45,525 nucleotides of DNA from JBCCTX01 sp964468435. Lineage in GTDB: Bacteria; Bacteroidota; Bacteroidia; J057. The position numbers and the translations under genes are program-made. The stretch spans positions 1 through 45,525 of the forward strand of contig CAYXVE010000044.1 of the NCBI GenBank assembly GCA_964468435.1, given 5' to 3'. The notes under the pieces were generated by a model. The model worked only from the letters and a program-made list of their open reading frames with translations, was not told the origin of the DNA and did no database searches. Positions 1-9,592 of the stretch are shown here, one piece after another. The first letter of the stretch is position 1. The number at the start of each line of letters is the position of its first letter.

Positions 1-114
1 GAAAAGTATTCATCTACCTGTTGCTGATTCTGATACATAAAAGGTTATTGAATTCCTTATGAAATATACTACTTATATATAATAAATTCACAACCTGGCA
101 ATTGTTGGGTATTG

Positions 115-1662
115 CTAACTATTTTCCCAAGCCTCTTTCCAGCTCAACTTCCGGCTGATGTAGGTTCCTACCTCTTTAACAGGTATACGTTCCTGCTCCA
201 TGGTATCACGATCGCGGATCGTAACTGCCTGATCATCCTTCGTCTCATAGTCTACAGTGACACAGTAAGGAGTACCAATCGCATCATGGCGACGATAGCG
301 GCGTCCTACGGAGTCTTTTTCATCATATATGACATGATGCTCGTACTTGAGATCATCGATGATCTCACGAGCAATATCTGGCAGGCTATCCTTTTTGACC
401 AGCGGGAAGATAGCGGCTTTGTAGGGAGCCAGCAGGGGATGAAACTTCAGTACCGTACGAATTTCTATATCACCTTTAGCAGTGGGAACTTCCTCTTCCT
501 GATATGCGTTGCTCAGATGCGCCAAAAACGTACGATCTAATCCCACAGAGGTTTCGACTACATAAGGAACATAAGATTCGTTGGTATCGGGATCGAAGTA
601 TTGAATTTTTTTACCAGAAAACTCTTGGTGTCTTCCCAGATCAAAATCGGTACGAGAATGTATTCCTTCCAATTCTTTAAATCCAAATGGGAAATTGAAC
701 TGAATATCTTCAGCAGCATCGGCATAGTGGGCGAGTTTTTCGTGTACATGAAATTGAAGTTTGTTAGGATCTAATCCAAGCGATTTATGCCAGTTCATAC
801 GCTGTTCTTTCCAGTATTGGTACCACTCCATCTGGGAGCCGGGCTGTATAAAATACTGCATCTCCATCTGCTCAAATTCACGCATGCGGAAGATAAATTG
901 TCTTGCGACGATCTCGTTGCGAAAAGCCTTACCAATCTGTGCAATCCCGAAAGGAAGCTTAGCCCGGGAGGTTTTCTGCACATTGAGGTAGTTGACAAAA
1001 ATTCCCTGGGCAGTCTCAGGACGCATATACAGATCCATCGCCGTATCTGCAGTAGCTCCCAGTTGCGTCTTAAACATCAGATTAAACTGGCGTACCTCCG
1101 ACCAGTTGGCTGTGCCTGAAACAGGACATACAATCTTCTGATCCATGATAATATTTCTGAGACCCTCAAGATCATCTGCCTCCAGGGTCTTTGCAAATAG
1201 TTCCTGCAGTTCCTGGGCCTTTTTAGCATTGCGATTTCCTGTTAGATATTTTTCATATGCTTCACTACCTGCCTCCCAGCCTTCTTTTTTAGCCTTTTTG
1301 GTCGTGTCTTTCAAAGATTTTTGCTCGTATTTAGCTATTTGATCCTCAATTAGAACATCTGCCCGGTAACGCTTTTTGGAGTCTTTGTTATCAATCAATG
1401 GATCATTGAAGGCATCTACGTGTCCGGATGCTTTCCAGGTGGTAGGATGCATCAGGATAGCAGAATCCAAGCCTACAATATTTTCGTGTATTTGAACCAT
1501 TGCTCTCCACCATGCCTGCTTAATGTTGTTTTTGAGTTCAACACCTAATTGTCCATAATCATACACAGCACCTAATCCATCATAAATCTCACTGGAAGGA
1601 AACACAAATCCATATTCTTTGGCGTGAGAGACAATTTTGGGGAAAATTTCGCTATAATCCAT
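115..1662 (-). CDS. glyS: Glycyl-tRNA synthetase (dimeric GlyQS type)
   Basis: This enzyme charges tRNA-Gly with glycine in the cytoplasm, using ATP. The 515-residue length and the N-terminal segment with KEYGFVFPSSEIYDGLGAVYDYG match the single-chain, alpha2 class II glycyl-tRNA synthetases rather than the two-subunit alpha2beta2 form. Class II motif 2 is visible as FRNEIVARQFIFRMREFEQ, followed by the MEMQYF segment, and motif 3 as the VGLDRTFLAHL segment near residue 370-385. The C-terminal part (KFHPLLAPYKAAIFPL, then IGTPYCVTVDYET) is the anticodon-binding domain. The gene is monocistronic and divergent from the metallophosphoesterase gene. A TACCTTTG -7 element on the minus strand lies about 20 bases upstream of the ATG, giving a very short leader. 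I see no anomalies. Confidence 0.97.
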   Translation of the reverse strand: MDYSEIFPKIVSHAKEYGFVFPSSEIYDGLGAVYDYGQLGVELKNNIKQAWWRAMVQIHENIVGLDSAILMHPTTWKASGHVDAFNDPLIDNKDSKKRYRADVLIEDQIAKYEQKSLKDTTKKAKKEGWEAGSEAYEKYLTGNRNAKKAQELQELFAKTLEADDLEGLRNIIMDQKIVCPVSGTANWSEVRQFNLMFKTQLGATADTAMDLYMRPETAQGIFVNYLNVQKTSRAKLPFGIAQIGKAFRNEIVARQFIFRMREFEQMEMQYFIQPGSQMEWYQYWKEQRMNWHKSLGLDPNKLQFHVHEKLAHYADAAEDIQFNFPFGFKELEGIHSRTDFDLGRHQEFSGKKIQYFDPDTNESYVPYVVETSVGLDRTFLAHLSNAYQEEEVPTAKGDIEIRTVLKFHPLLAPYKAAIFPLVKKDSLPDIAREIIDDLKYEHHVIYDEKDSVGRRYRRHDAIGTPYCVTVDYETKDDQAVTIRDRDTMEQERIPVKEVGTYISRKLSWKEAWENS

Positions 1663-1681
1663 TGATTTGACCTTTTGGCTG

Positions 1682-1689
1682 CAAAGGTA
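1682..1689 (-). promoter_or_regulatory. Bacteroidota -7 element for glyS
   Basis: The minus strand reads TACCTTTG, an exact match to the Bacteroidota -7 consensus TAnnTTTG, 20 bases upstream of the glyS ATG. A TTTC resembling the -33 TTTG element sits 20 bases further upstream (1710-1713). The predicted leader would be only about 10-15 nucleotides. Confidence 0.6.
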
Positions 1690-2007
1690 GGAGGATAAAT
1701 GAGTAGGATGAAAGAATTGGGAAAGTTATTTTTACCATTTAGACTCTATATGTGCTATTAGAAACATGTAATGGTGCTACAGAATCTCTAGTTTGTCCGA
1801 CTTTATACGAAGATTTCTAAGTTTTGAAAATTTTTTTACTCAGTTTAATATATCTAAGTACAGGATTTTTTGCTAACTCCTATATTCAACTCATTAATCC
1901 TTTGTACAAAAATCAGAATCAAACCCTCCAGATACTCCCTAAAAATATTACCGAAATCCCTTACTAATATTTCATCAATTTATCTCCCTATTTATGTCAA
2001 AGAGGCT

Positions 2008-2015
2008 TACCTTTG
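2008..2015 (+). promoter_or_regulatory. Predicted -7 element for the metallophosphoesterase gene
   Basis: The plus strand reads TACCTTTG, an exact TAnnTTTG match. No good -33 TTTG is seen at the usual spacing. The leader to the ATG at 2103 would be about 80 bases. Confidence 0.5.
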
Positions 2016-2102
2016 AACATCATGTTATTCTTTTGTCAAGTAAGACCTGATGCTATATATTTTTAATTTACATCCTAACTATACATTTAAATAGGTTTTA
2101 AA

Positions 2103-3995
2103 ATGAATTTTTTTGCCCCTAACAAGATTTTTCTATTAGCGCTTTTGCTTTTGATGTTGACCCCTTATCAATCATTCACTCAGCGAGTCCCCGGAAGTTA
2201 CAGCAACATCAAGGGGAGATCGGGAGAATATCGCGTAGCGCATGAAGGCAAAAGTATCCCGGTAGCGCCTCCCAGATATAATTTCACACTGGAAAAACTG
2301 CAAGGAAATCCAAAGGGTACAGATAGCGGTATTTTCCTGGATTTCGGCATCGATGCACTAAACGGAACATTGTACTATGGATTCATTCCCTATGGAGATT
2401 CCAAATATCCACATCCTGTGTATTTCCGTAGCCCTGGCGAAATATTACAAGGTAAATCCACTATTAATATTTCCGCGATGCAGGGACGTTATGATATGGT
2501 GGGCTGGGAAAAGAGCGGAAAGGGAACTATAGGTTATCGTATTATGCAGGAAAATGGTCTGATTCTCTACGACGGTATTGTCAGCTTTTACGGAACAGGG
2601 CCATTTGAAGTGGCTCCCACCATTACAGAAGGACCTTTTGTCAACATTCTGACTCCCGAAGGAGCAACTATTTCCTTTGAGACCAATGAAAGATTAGAAG
2701 CATCTATAGAAGTGGATGGGAAGACCTTTAGCAGTGAGCGCAAGGATACACATCATGAAATCCTGATCACAGGACTGGAAGCTAACCGGGAATATAGCTA
2801 CACGGTGAATTATGATGATAACAGCCAGACCTATTCGTTTAGAACAGCTCCGGCTCCAGGTTCACGGAGTAAATTTACTTTTGCTTATGCCAGTGATTCT
2901 AGAAGTGGCAAGGGAGGCGGAGAACGGGATGTCTATGGTGCTAATTTCTACATCATGAAAAAGATCATGGCTCTTGCTACGCAACAGGGAGCATCCTTTT
3001 TTCAATTTTCAGGCGATATGATAGATGGCTATCTCAGTTCCAAAGAGGAGACCGAAGTGCAATATGCCAACTGGAAACGGGCAGTACAGCCCTTCTGGCA
3101 TTATTTTCCCATTTACCTGAGCATGGGCAATCACGAAGCCCTGATGTATACCTTTCGTGGTGATGACGCTGGCGAAGTCTTTTTAGTGGATAAATTTCCT
3201 TTCGAAACAGAGTCAGCTGAAGCTGCTTTTGCCAGCGCATTTGTATGTCCAGTCAATGGGCCAGTAAGTGAAGACGGAGCATCCTATGATCCCAATGATA
3301 AGCGTATGGATTTTCCATCTTATCAGGAGAATGTGTACTATTACACATATGATAATGTAGCAGTTGTCGTCCTTAACTCAGATTATTGGTATGCACCCAG
3401 TACACCTACCATTCCCATCGTTAGTGGTGGACTCCATGGATATATCATGGATCAGCAACTCACATGGTTTGAAGAGACCATCGAAACACTCGAAAACGAC
3501 GAAAATATCGATCACGTATTTGTAACCCAACACACACCCTTTTTTCCCAATGGTGGGCACGTCAGGGATGATATGTGGTACAGCGGCAACAACGATTTTA
3601 GACCTTATGTAGCTGGAGAACCGCTCGAAAAAGGCATTATCGAACGACGCGACCAATTGCTGGATATCATCATCAATCAGAGTAGCAAGGTCATCGCTAT
3701 CCTTACAGGTGATGAGCACAATTATGCTCGCACAGAAATTAGCAGCAATACCAATATTTATCCTGATAACTGGGCTGGTGAAAAAGTCGATCTTTCACGT
3801 ACAATCTATCAAATCAACAACGGCGCTGCAGGTGCTCCCTACTATGCCCAGGAAGAAACTCCATGGACGCCGATGGTAAGTGGATTTACCACTCAAAATG
3901 CGCTAGTATTTTTTCATGTTGAGGGAGACAAGATCTCCATGCAGGTACTGAATCCTGACACACTAGAAGAGGTAGATCGTCTGGAAGTGAGATAG
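2103..3995 (+). CDS. Secreted metallophosphoesterase with Fn3-like/PAP N-terminal domain
   Basis: This is an exported calcineurin-like phosphoesterase related to purple acid phosphatases, probably hydrolysing phosphomonoesters or phosphodiesters in the periplasm or outside the cell. A signal peptide spans about residues 1-27, with hydrophobic core FLLALLLLML. Residues about 175-250 resemble the fibronectin-like N-terminal domain of purple acid phosphatases (TPEGATISFETN, then HHEILITGLEANREYSYTV). The catalytic domain carries the metal-binding blocks ASDSR (D265), GDMID (D305), GNHE (N343, H344), QHTP (H477) and GDEHNYAR (D537 to N540), the last being a variant of the usual GHxH. The C-terminus shows no T9SS sorting domain. 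The substrate cannot be told from sequence. The gene appears to be alone under its own promoter. Confidence 0.88.
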   Translation: MNFFAPNKIFLLALLLLMLTPYQSFTQRVPGSYSNIKGRSGEYRVAHEGKSIPVAPPRYNFTLEKLQGNPKGTDSGIFLDFGIDALNGTLYYGFIPYGDSKYPHPVYFRSPGEILQGKSTINISAMQGRYDMVGWEKSGKGTIGYRIMQENGLILYDGIVSFYGTGPFEVAPTITEGPFVNILTPEGATISFETNERLEASIEVDGKTFSSERKDTHHEILITGLEANREYSYTVNYDDNSQTYSFRTAPAPGSRSKFTFAYASDSRSGKGGGERDVYGANFYIMKKIMALATQQGASFFQFSGDMIDGYLSSKEETEVQYANWKRAVQPFWHYFPIYLSMGNHEALMYTFRGDDAGEVFLVDKFPFETESAEAAFASAFVCPVNGPVSEDGASYDPNDKRMDFPSYQENVYYYTYDNVAVVVLNSDYWYAPSTPTIPIVSGGLHGYIMDQQLTWFEETIETLENDENIDHVFVTQHTPFFPNGGHVRDDMWYSGNNDFRPYVAGEPLEKGIIERRDQLLDIIINQSSKVIAILTGDEHNYARTEISSNTNIYPDNWAGEKVDLSRTIYQINNGAAGAPYYAQEETPWTPMVSGFTTQNALVFFHVEGDKISMQVLNPDTLEEVDRLEVR

Positions 3996-4097
3996 GACAG
4001 ATCGCATCTTTTTTTACTAGGGGATAGACCTTCTATCCGCCGAAGCCGCTGTATGGTTATAGTACGTTCCTGTAAAAATTACCGTAGACTCTCTGAT

Positions 4098-4131
4098 GCA
4101 GCTAGCTAGACCAGAGTTCCTAGCTAGCTGC
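4098..4131. repeat. Perfect 12-bp inverted repeat (hairpin)
   Basis: GCAGCTAGCTAG at 4098-4109 is followed after a 10-base spacer by its exact reverse complement CTAGCTAGCTGC at 4120-4131. It lies between the metallophosphoesterase stop (3995) and the DUF4174 start (4176). No T-run follows it on either strand, so it is not a typical intrinsic terminator. It may be an mRNA stability hairpin or a protein-binding site. Confidence 0.75.
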
Positions 4132-4175
4132 CTACCAAACATTCCTGCTATTCATCTTTTTATATTATAAAAACC

Positions 4176-4637
4176 ATGGTAAAATTTGCTATTATACTCA
4201 CTTGCTTATCTCTATTTTCTATACAGGCTTGCACACAACCTCAAGATATGCCAGATCTATCCGATTATCAGTGGAAAAACCGTCTAGTGCTCATTTTTGC
4301 TCCTACTCCAGAAGCTGAGCCATACCAGCAATTGATTAGCCAGATCGAGAAAGATCAACCCCAACTTATAGACCGGGACATTAAAGTTTTTCACTTTCTG
4401 GAAGAAGGGCAAAGTTATGTGGGAGATCAGACAATAAACGCGACCAATACCGATGAGATTCGTCAGGAATACCGCATTCAGCAGGGAAAAACCACGGTAG
4501 TGCTGATTGGAAAAGATGGGGGAGAAAAGAAACGTCAGATGGGAACGGAAATAGATCTTAAATCTTTGTATACGTTGATAGATTCCATGCCCATGCGAAG
4601 GAGAGAAATGCGAGAGAATCAACAAAAAGAAAATTGA
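4176..4637 (+). CDS. DUF4174 domain lipoprotein
   Basis: This is a small predicted lipoprotein of unknown function. The N-terminus is a type II signal peptide (MVKFAIILTCLSLFSIQAC) with the lipidated Cys at residue 19, so the mature protein should be membrane-attached in the periplasm. The rest (YQWKNRLVLIFAPTPEAEPY, then QGKTTVVLIGKDGGEK) matches the DUF4174 pattern, a compact alpha/beta fold resembling thioredoxin-like proteins but without a CxxC motif. The gene follows the metallophosphoesterase gene on the same strand after 180 bases and converges with icmF, with a run of T bases just after the stop. The family assignment is by pattern recognition, and no substrate is known. Confidence 0.75.
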   Translation: MVKFAIILTCLSLFSIQACTQPQDMPDLSDYQWKNRLVLIFAPTPEAEPYQQLISQIEKDQPQLIDRDIKVFHFLEEGQSYVGDQTINATNTDEIRQEYRIQQGKTTVVLIGKDGGEKKRQMGTEIDLKSLYTLIDSMPMRRREMRENQQKEN

Positions 4638-4671
4638 TTGTTTTTTTTTCTGATTAACTCATCGATTCTAT

Positions 4672-7600
4672 TTACATGTTTCTGCGGTATTGTCCTCCCA
4701 CTTCAAACAAAGAACGGGTTATTTGTCCTAGGGAGCAGCATTTGGCTGCTTCCATCAATCTTTCAAAGGTATTTTCATTTCGTACTGCTGCCTGTTGAAG
4801 TGCCTCAAGCTGCAGCGGTGCTTGATCTGCATACATTTGCTGAAGTTTCCCAAGGTTTTCAATCTGCCTTAGCTTTTCAGCCTCGCTGGCCCGGATGACT
4901 TCACCAGGAATGATTGTAGGTGAACCTTCCTTGGATAAGTACGAATTGACACCTACGATAGGGTATTCTCCACTGTGCTTGAGGGATTCGTAGTAGATTG
5001 ATTCTTCCTGGATTTGGGTTCGCTGATACATGGTCTCCATAGCTCCCAGCACGCCTCCCCGTGAAGTAATCCGTTCAAACTCAGTCAATACAGCTTCATC
5101 TACCAGATCTGTAAGCTCTTCTATAATAAATGCTCCCTGGAGAGGATTTTCATTTTTGGCCATCCCAAGTTCCCTGTTGATGATGAGCTGTATGGCAATA
5201 GCTCTTCTCACTGATTCTTCGGTAGGTGTAGTAATTGCTTCATCGTAGGCATTGGTATGCAGGGAATTACAATTATCATAGATAGCATACAAGGCTTGTA
5301 ATGTCGTACGGATATCGTTGAAAGAAATCTCCTGTGCATGGAGCGATCTGCCAGACGTCTGTATATGATACTTGAGTTTTTGTGCTCTCTCGTTGGCACC
5401 ATATTTATACCTGAGCGCTTTTGACCAGATACGACGGGCTACCCGCCCGATTACGGCATACTCCGGATCAACACCATTGGAGAAGAAGAAAGAGAAATTA
5501 GGAGTAAAATCGTTGACATCCATGCCCCGCGCCAGATAATATTCCAGGAAGGTAAAGCCATTGGCGAGGGTAAATGCCAGTTGGGTAATGGGGTTGGCGC
5601 CAGCTTCAGCGATGTGATAGCCAGATATCGACACGGAGTAAAAGTTCCTGACCTTGTGATCGATAAAATATTGCTGAACATCTCCCTGTAATCTGAGTGA
5701 AAATTCTGTTGAGAAAATACAGGTATTCTGTGCCTGATCTTCCTTAAGTATATCAGCCTGAACAGTCCCCCGAACAGTATTGAGCGTGTGGGCTTTGATC
5801 TTTTCATATACTGCTCTATCGACTATCTGATCTCCTGTGATGCCCAATAATAGTAGCCCCAAGCCATTATTTCCAGATGGTAAATCTCCATGATAAGAAG
5901 GTACAGGCAGATTTTTCTCCTCGAAAAGTCGTTGTCTGTATGTATTTACCTCGTCGACTTTTCCCTGCTCCCTTATATATTTTTCGCATTGCTGATCAAT
6001 GGCTGTATTCAGAAAAAATGCCAGCACTGTAGCAGCAGGCCCGTTTATGGTCATGGATACAGAGGTAGAAGGATCGCAGAGGTCGAAGCCTGCATATAGT
6101 TTTTTGGCGTCATCCAATGAACAGACAGAAACGCCTGAATTTCCAATTTTTCCATAAATATCCGGGCGGTGGCAGGGATCTTCGCCGTATAGCGTAACAG
6201 AATCGAAGGCAGTAGATAAACGCTTGGCTGGCATGCCTTCAGAGAGGTAGTGAAAACGACGGTTGGTGCGTTCGGGCGCTCCTTCTCCTGCGAACATGCG
6301 TGTAGGGTCTTCTCCTTTTCTTTTGAAAGGGTAAACGCCTGAAGTGTAGGGAAATGCTCCCGGCACATTTTCCTGGAGCAACCACTTAAGGATATCTCCC
6401 CAGGAGCGATATTTGGGTAATGCGATTTTGGGGATGCGATTGTGGGATAGTGTTTCTACATAGGTAGGAACCCGTATCTCTTTGCCCCTAACTTCATAGA
6501 CATACTCATTCTCCGTATACCTTTTCAGGGTTTCCGGCCATTTTTCCAGTGCTTCCAGATGTTCAGGATCAAGTTGTTGTAAAAGTTGTTCTTTGAGCTT
6601 TTCTAAAGCAGACCGTGCTGGTGCAGGCCCATCCTCGAGCAACTTCAGTGAATTCTGAATACTGTAGAGTTGATCAGCCAACTCAGCCTGTTTTGATGCA
6701 TTGCGATCATATTCGCGTATCGTCTCAGCAATTTCAGACAGGTACCTAACCCTAGAAGGAGGTATTACATGTATTTTTGTTGAAGGTTGGTTGGAAAAAT
6801 GCATATCTGAGGACAGAGGCGCCTGCGTTTGTGCGACGATAGTATCCATGGTGGTACGATATAAGCGGTTCATACCTGGATCGTTGAACTGGGACGCAAT
6901 GGTTGCATATACTGGCATTTGCTCCAAGTCAGCATTCCAGAAACCGTGGTTTCGCCGGTATTGCTTTCTCACATCACGCAAGGCATCTTCTGCTCCCTGT
7001 TTGTCAAATTTATTGACTGCGACCAGATCTGCGAAATCGAGCATATCAATCTTTTCCAGCTGTGTAGCTGCCCCGAATTCGGGCGTCATGACATACAATG
7101 AGACATCAGAGAAATCGATGACTTCAGTCCCTGACTGTCCTATTCCCGAGGTTTCCAGTATGATCAGGTCAAATTCTGCAGCTCGAAGTACCTTAAGGAT
7201 ATCTGGTATTGCCTGGGATAGTGCTGCATGGGTTTTGCGTGTGGCAAGTGAACGCATATATACATGTGGATGAAAGATTGAATTCATGCGAATCCGGTCT
7301 CCCAATAATGCGCCACCTGTCTTACGCTTCGAAGGATCTACCGAAATAATTGCTACATGTTTATCTTCAAAGTCCATCGTAAAGCGCCTAACCAGTTCAT
7401 CGACTAAGGAAGATTTACCTGCCCCACCTGTACCCGTGATACCCAGTACAGGAATGCTCTTTTCGACAGAAGGCAAATGCTCCATTAAATGATCTACGCC
7501 TTCCCAGTCATTTTCGATGGCACTAATCATTCTGGCCAGATACTCGGGCTTTTTTTGCTGAAGGTATGCTCTTTCTCCATTGAGGCTGATCCCGGTTGGA

Positions 7601-8034
7601 TAATCAGCCTGTATCATCAGGTCATTGATCATACCCTGAAGCCCCATCTTCCGTCCATCATCTGGAGAATATATTCTCGAAATACCATATTCCTGCAATT
7701 CCCTGATCTCTTTGGGGAGAATAGTCCCCCCGCCACCGCCGAAAATCTTAATATGTCCACAACCCCTTTCATGAAGTAGGTCATACATATACCTGAAAAA
7801 TTCCATATGTCCCCCTTGATAGGAAGTGATAGCAATAGCCTGTACATCTTCCTGTATGGCTGTAGATACAATTTCCTCTACAGAGCGATTGTGTCCCAAG
7901 TGAATAACCTCTGCACCAGTTGCCTGCAGAAGGCGGCGCATGATATTGATAGCGGCATCATGCCCATCAAAAAGTGATGCTGCAGTTACTATTCGTATTT
8001 TTTGTACCGGCTTGTAGGACATTACCATTTCCAT
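4672..8034 (-). CDS. icmF: Fused isobutyryl-CoA mutase IcmF (B12-dependent acyl-CoA mutase with built-in G-protein chaperone)
   Basis: IcmF interconverts isobutyryl-CoA and n-butyryl-CoA with adenosylcobalamin, a step in branched-chain acyl-CoA metabolism. Three parts are visible in order. The N-terminal B12-binding domain carries D23-G-H25-D, with H25 the likely cobalt ligand, and GGGGG near residue 100. The MeaB-like GTPase has P-loop G201-TGGAGKS, the SVDPSKRKTGGALLGDRIRM segment and NKFD at 341-344. The mutase TIM barrel runs from about residue 555 (PYTSGVYPFKRKGEDPTRMFAGEG). The FAGEG segment (F581), where methylmalonyl-CoA mutases have YAGF, and the fused order both favour IcmF over a methylmalonyl-CoA mutase. 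The 1120-residue length is normal. Alternative Met starts at residues 3 and 5 are possible. The gene lies 61 bases downstream of the unknown 498-residue gene. Confidence 0.93.
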   Translation of the reverse strand: MEMVMSYKPVQKIRIVTAASLFDGHDAAINIMRRLLQATGAEVIHLGHNRSVEEIVSTAIQEDVQAIAITSYQGGHMEFFRYMYDLLHERGCGHIKIFGGGGGTILPKEIRELQEYGISRIYSPDDGRKMGLQGMINDLMIQADYPTGISLNGERAYLQQKKPEYLARMISAIENDWEGVDHLMEHLPSVEKSIPVLGITGTGGAGKSSLVDELVRRFTMDFEDKHVAIISVDPSKRKTGGALLGDRIRMNSIFHPHVYMRSLATRKTHAALSQAIPDILKVLRAAEFDLIILETSGIGQSGTEVIDFSDVSLYVMTPEFGAATQLEKIDMLDFADLVAVNKFDKQGAEDALRDVRKQYRRNHGFWNADLEQMPVYATIASQFNDPGMNRLYRTTMDTIVAQTQAPLSSDMHFSNQPSTKIHVIPPSRVRYLSEIAETIREYDRNASKQAELADQLYSIQNSLKLLEDGPAPARSALEKLKEQLLQQLDPEHLEALEKWPETLKRYTENEYVYEVRGKEIRVPTYVETLSHNRIPKIALPKYRSWGDILKWLLQENVPGAFPYTSGVYPFKRKGEDPTRMFAGEGAPERTNRRFHYLSEGMPAKRLSTAFDSVTLYGEDPCHRPDIYGKIGNSGVSVCSLDDAKKLYAGFDLCDPSTSVSMTINGPAATVLAFFLNTAIDQQCEKYIREQGKVDEVNTYRQRLFEEKNLPVPSYHGDLPSGNNGLGLLLLGITGDQIVDRAVYEKIKAHTLNTVRGTVQADILKEDQAQNTCIFSTEFSLRLQGDVQQYFIDHKVRNFYSVSISGYHIAEAGANPITQLAFTLANGFTFLEYYLARGMDVNDFTPNFSFFFSNGVDPEYAVIGRVARRIWSKALRYKYGANERAQKLKYHIQTSGRSLHAQEISFNDIRTTLQALYAIYDNCNSLHTNAYDEAITTPTEESVRRAIAIQLIINRELGMAKNENPLQGAFIIEELTDLVDEAVLTEFERITSRGGVLGAMETMYQRTQIQEESIYYESLKHSGEYPIVGVNSYLSKEGSPTIIPGEVIRASEAEKLRQIENLGKLQQMYADQAPLQLEALQQAAVRNENTFERLMEAAKCCSLGQITRSLFEVGGQYRRNM

Positions 8035-8095
8035 AGAAACGCTATTGGTTAATGCATATAATATACAATTTTACGATGAGAAAAAGCAGGGGTTA

Positions 8096-9592
8096 TCAGG
8101 ACGCCAGCAGATAATCCCGTTTAAAAGGCAATCCATCTACCATATTTTGTTTGTGATATTTTTGCATAAACCAGAATTCGAATGGGAAAACTTCGTAACT
8201 CAGGGGTTCCCAGCGGTTTTCATGACCTGTTTCTATCAGGGTGGAAATAGGCTGAATATCTATCAGTTGAAAATTACAGGAACACTTCTCGAGTTGATAT
8301 AAGAGTTGGTAGATAACTGTTATGCGGGAGTACACTTCATGCCGGTCTAGGTATTTCCTCAAAGCCTCCAGACGTGTTCCTACGAAGTCAAACCATTGAA
8401 GCTCTATATACAATTGTATCTCGTATATGCGAAGTGCTGGATTCCAGTTGCTTTTGGCATGTTCGAATTGTGTGATTTGGTGAAAATAGTTTAAGGCTTC
8501 GCGGTAATCTCCGGTCAAAAAGTAATAGTAGGAGTGTAAATAGGTAATCCATCCTGCATGGATACCATCGGGAATATAGTTTATATGTCTGGATATTAGC
8601 TGTAAGATGCTATGCGCATTGGAAAACCTACCCATGAACAGACAAGCATGAATAGCATTAATGCCAGCCATCATGTAGTTGTTACGATGCTGAGGAAGGA
8701 TTTCCATGGCTTTGAGGCCAGCCTGGTAGGCCTCGCAGAAATGATAGGATTTCAATTCTATTTCAGATAACTTCACATAGGGTACTCCACTTCTATTGCG
8801 AGATCTGAGCCCTTTGTGTTGATCCAGTATTCCGATGATCTGGGTCAACACCTCTTTGCACTCCTCCAGGGGAGCTTGCCGGGCTTCCAGTAGAATGAAT
8901 TTAAGCATCAGATAATAATAATGTCCTTTGGGACTGTATACTTCGTCCAGGCGTTTTTCCAATTGAATGGTGTACTGTTCCAACCGCTGAATAAGTTCCT
9001 CATTAGCTGGTTGAGGCAGAACTACCCTTAGTTCGTCCATATACCCTATCCCCATGATATCGGTTTCAAATTGCTGTAATGCAGTCTGGATGAGCTGAGT
9101 ATATTCCTCTAATACTTTTTCCCGGGAACAGGACATATTCCTGAGTTGTATCAATGCCATAAGTTTCAATTCAGGTATATCCCAGCTATCGGCTTCTTCG
9201 ATACAATTTTCGAGAATTTCTCTTGCGTAATCCCCGAGTCCTCTTTTGTGTAGTACAAATGCATTTAGCAACTGCTTATTGAGCCTTACTGGAATGAAAG
9301 TTGCCAGATCATCCTGAATTTCAGGATTGTGGGTTAGATTGACATCTAAGGTCAAGACCTCCATCATTTTTTCGCACAGACTATTTTTAAGATGAAAAAA
9401 CGATTTGTTTTGTGGATCTCCATAAAGCCTGACTACTAATTCCTGCTGGGAAATAGCTGGATTTTGGCATATCAAATTAATCATTTGAACAGCCTTTGGG
9501 TAGGATCTAGGCTGAAAAGCCTTTAGCAAATGCCGGAGATATTTCAACTCCGACTTTGACATTTTGGTAAGTAATAGTTTAATCTTTTTCAT
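8096..9592 (-). CDS. Unrecognised all-helical (TPR-like) protein
   Basis: I do not recognise a named family. The 498-residue product is soluble, without signal peptide or membrane segment, and appears almost entirely helical. It starts with a basic helix (MKKIKLLLTKMSKSELKYL), followed by a segment that could form a winged-helix-like unit (QQELVVRLYGDPQNKSFFHLKNSL). The middle and C-terminal parts contain degenerate 30-40 residue helical pairs with small and aromatic residues spaced as in TPR repeats, for example SYHFCEAYQAGLKAMEILPQ and YYFLTGDYREALNYFHQI. It could be a scaffold or regulator. It lies 61 bases upstream of icmF on the same strand, so cotranscription is plausible. Upstream is a gene-free stretch of 476 bases. 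Confidence 0.7.
   Translation of the reverse strand: MKKIKLLLTKMSKSELKYLRHLLKAFQPRSYPKAVQMINLICQNPAISQQELVVRLYGDPQNKSFFHLKNSLCEKMMEVLTLDVNLTHNPEIQDDLATFIPVRLNKQLLNAFVLHKRGLGDYAREILENCIEEADSWDIPELKLMALIQLRNMSCSREKVLEEYTQLIQTALQQFETDIMGIGYMDELRVVLPQPANEELIQRLEQYTIQLEKRLDEVYSPKGHYYYLMLKFILLEARQAPLEECKEVLTQIIGILDQHKGLRSRNRSGVPYVKLSEIELKSYHFCEAYQAGLKAMEILPQHRNNYMMAGINAIHACLFMGRFSNAHSILQLISRHINYIPDGIHAGWITYLHSYYYFLTGDYREALNYFHQITQFEHAKSNWNPALRIYEIQLYIELQWFDFVGTRLEALRKYLDRHEVYSRITVIYQLLYQLEKCSCNFQLIDIQPISTLIETGHENRWEPLSYEVFPFEFWFMQKYHKQNMVDGLPFKRDYLLAS

Larger units (their letters stand above)
1663..2102. other. Divergent intergenic region, glyS / metallophosphoesterase
   Basis: This 440-base AT-rich gap separates two divergent genes. 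It holds the predicted glyS -7 element at its left end and a plus-strand -7 element at 2008-2015. I see no convincing small gene, structured RNA or repeat in the roughly 300 bases between them. Confidence 0.6.

Noticed and set aside
6701..7273. 190-codon plus-strand frame inside icmF
   Set aside because: Antisense to the IcmF GTPase domain, whose motifs are intact; no own start signal.
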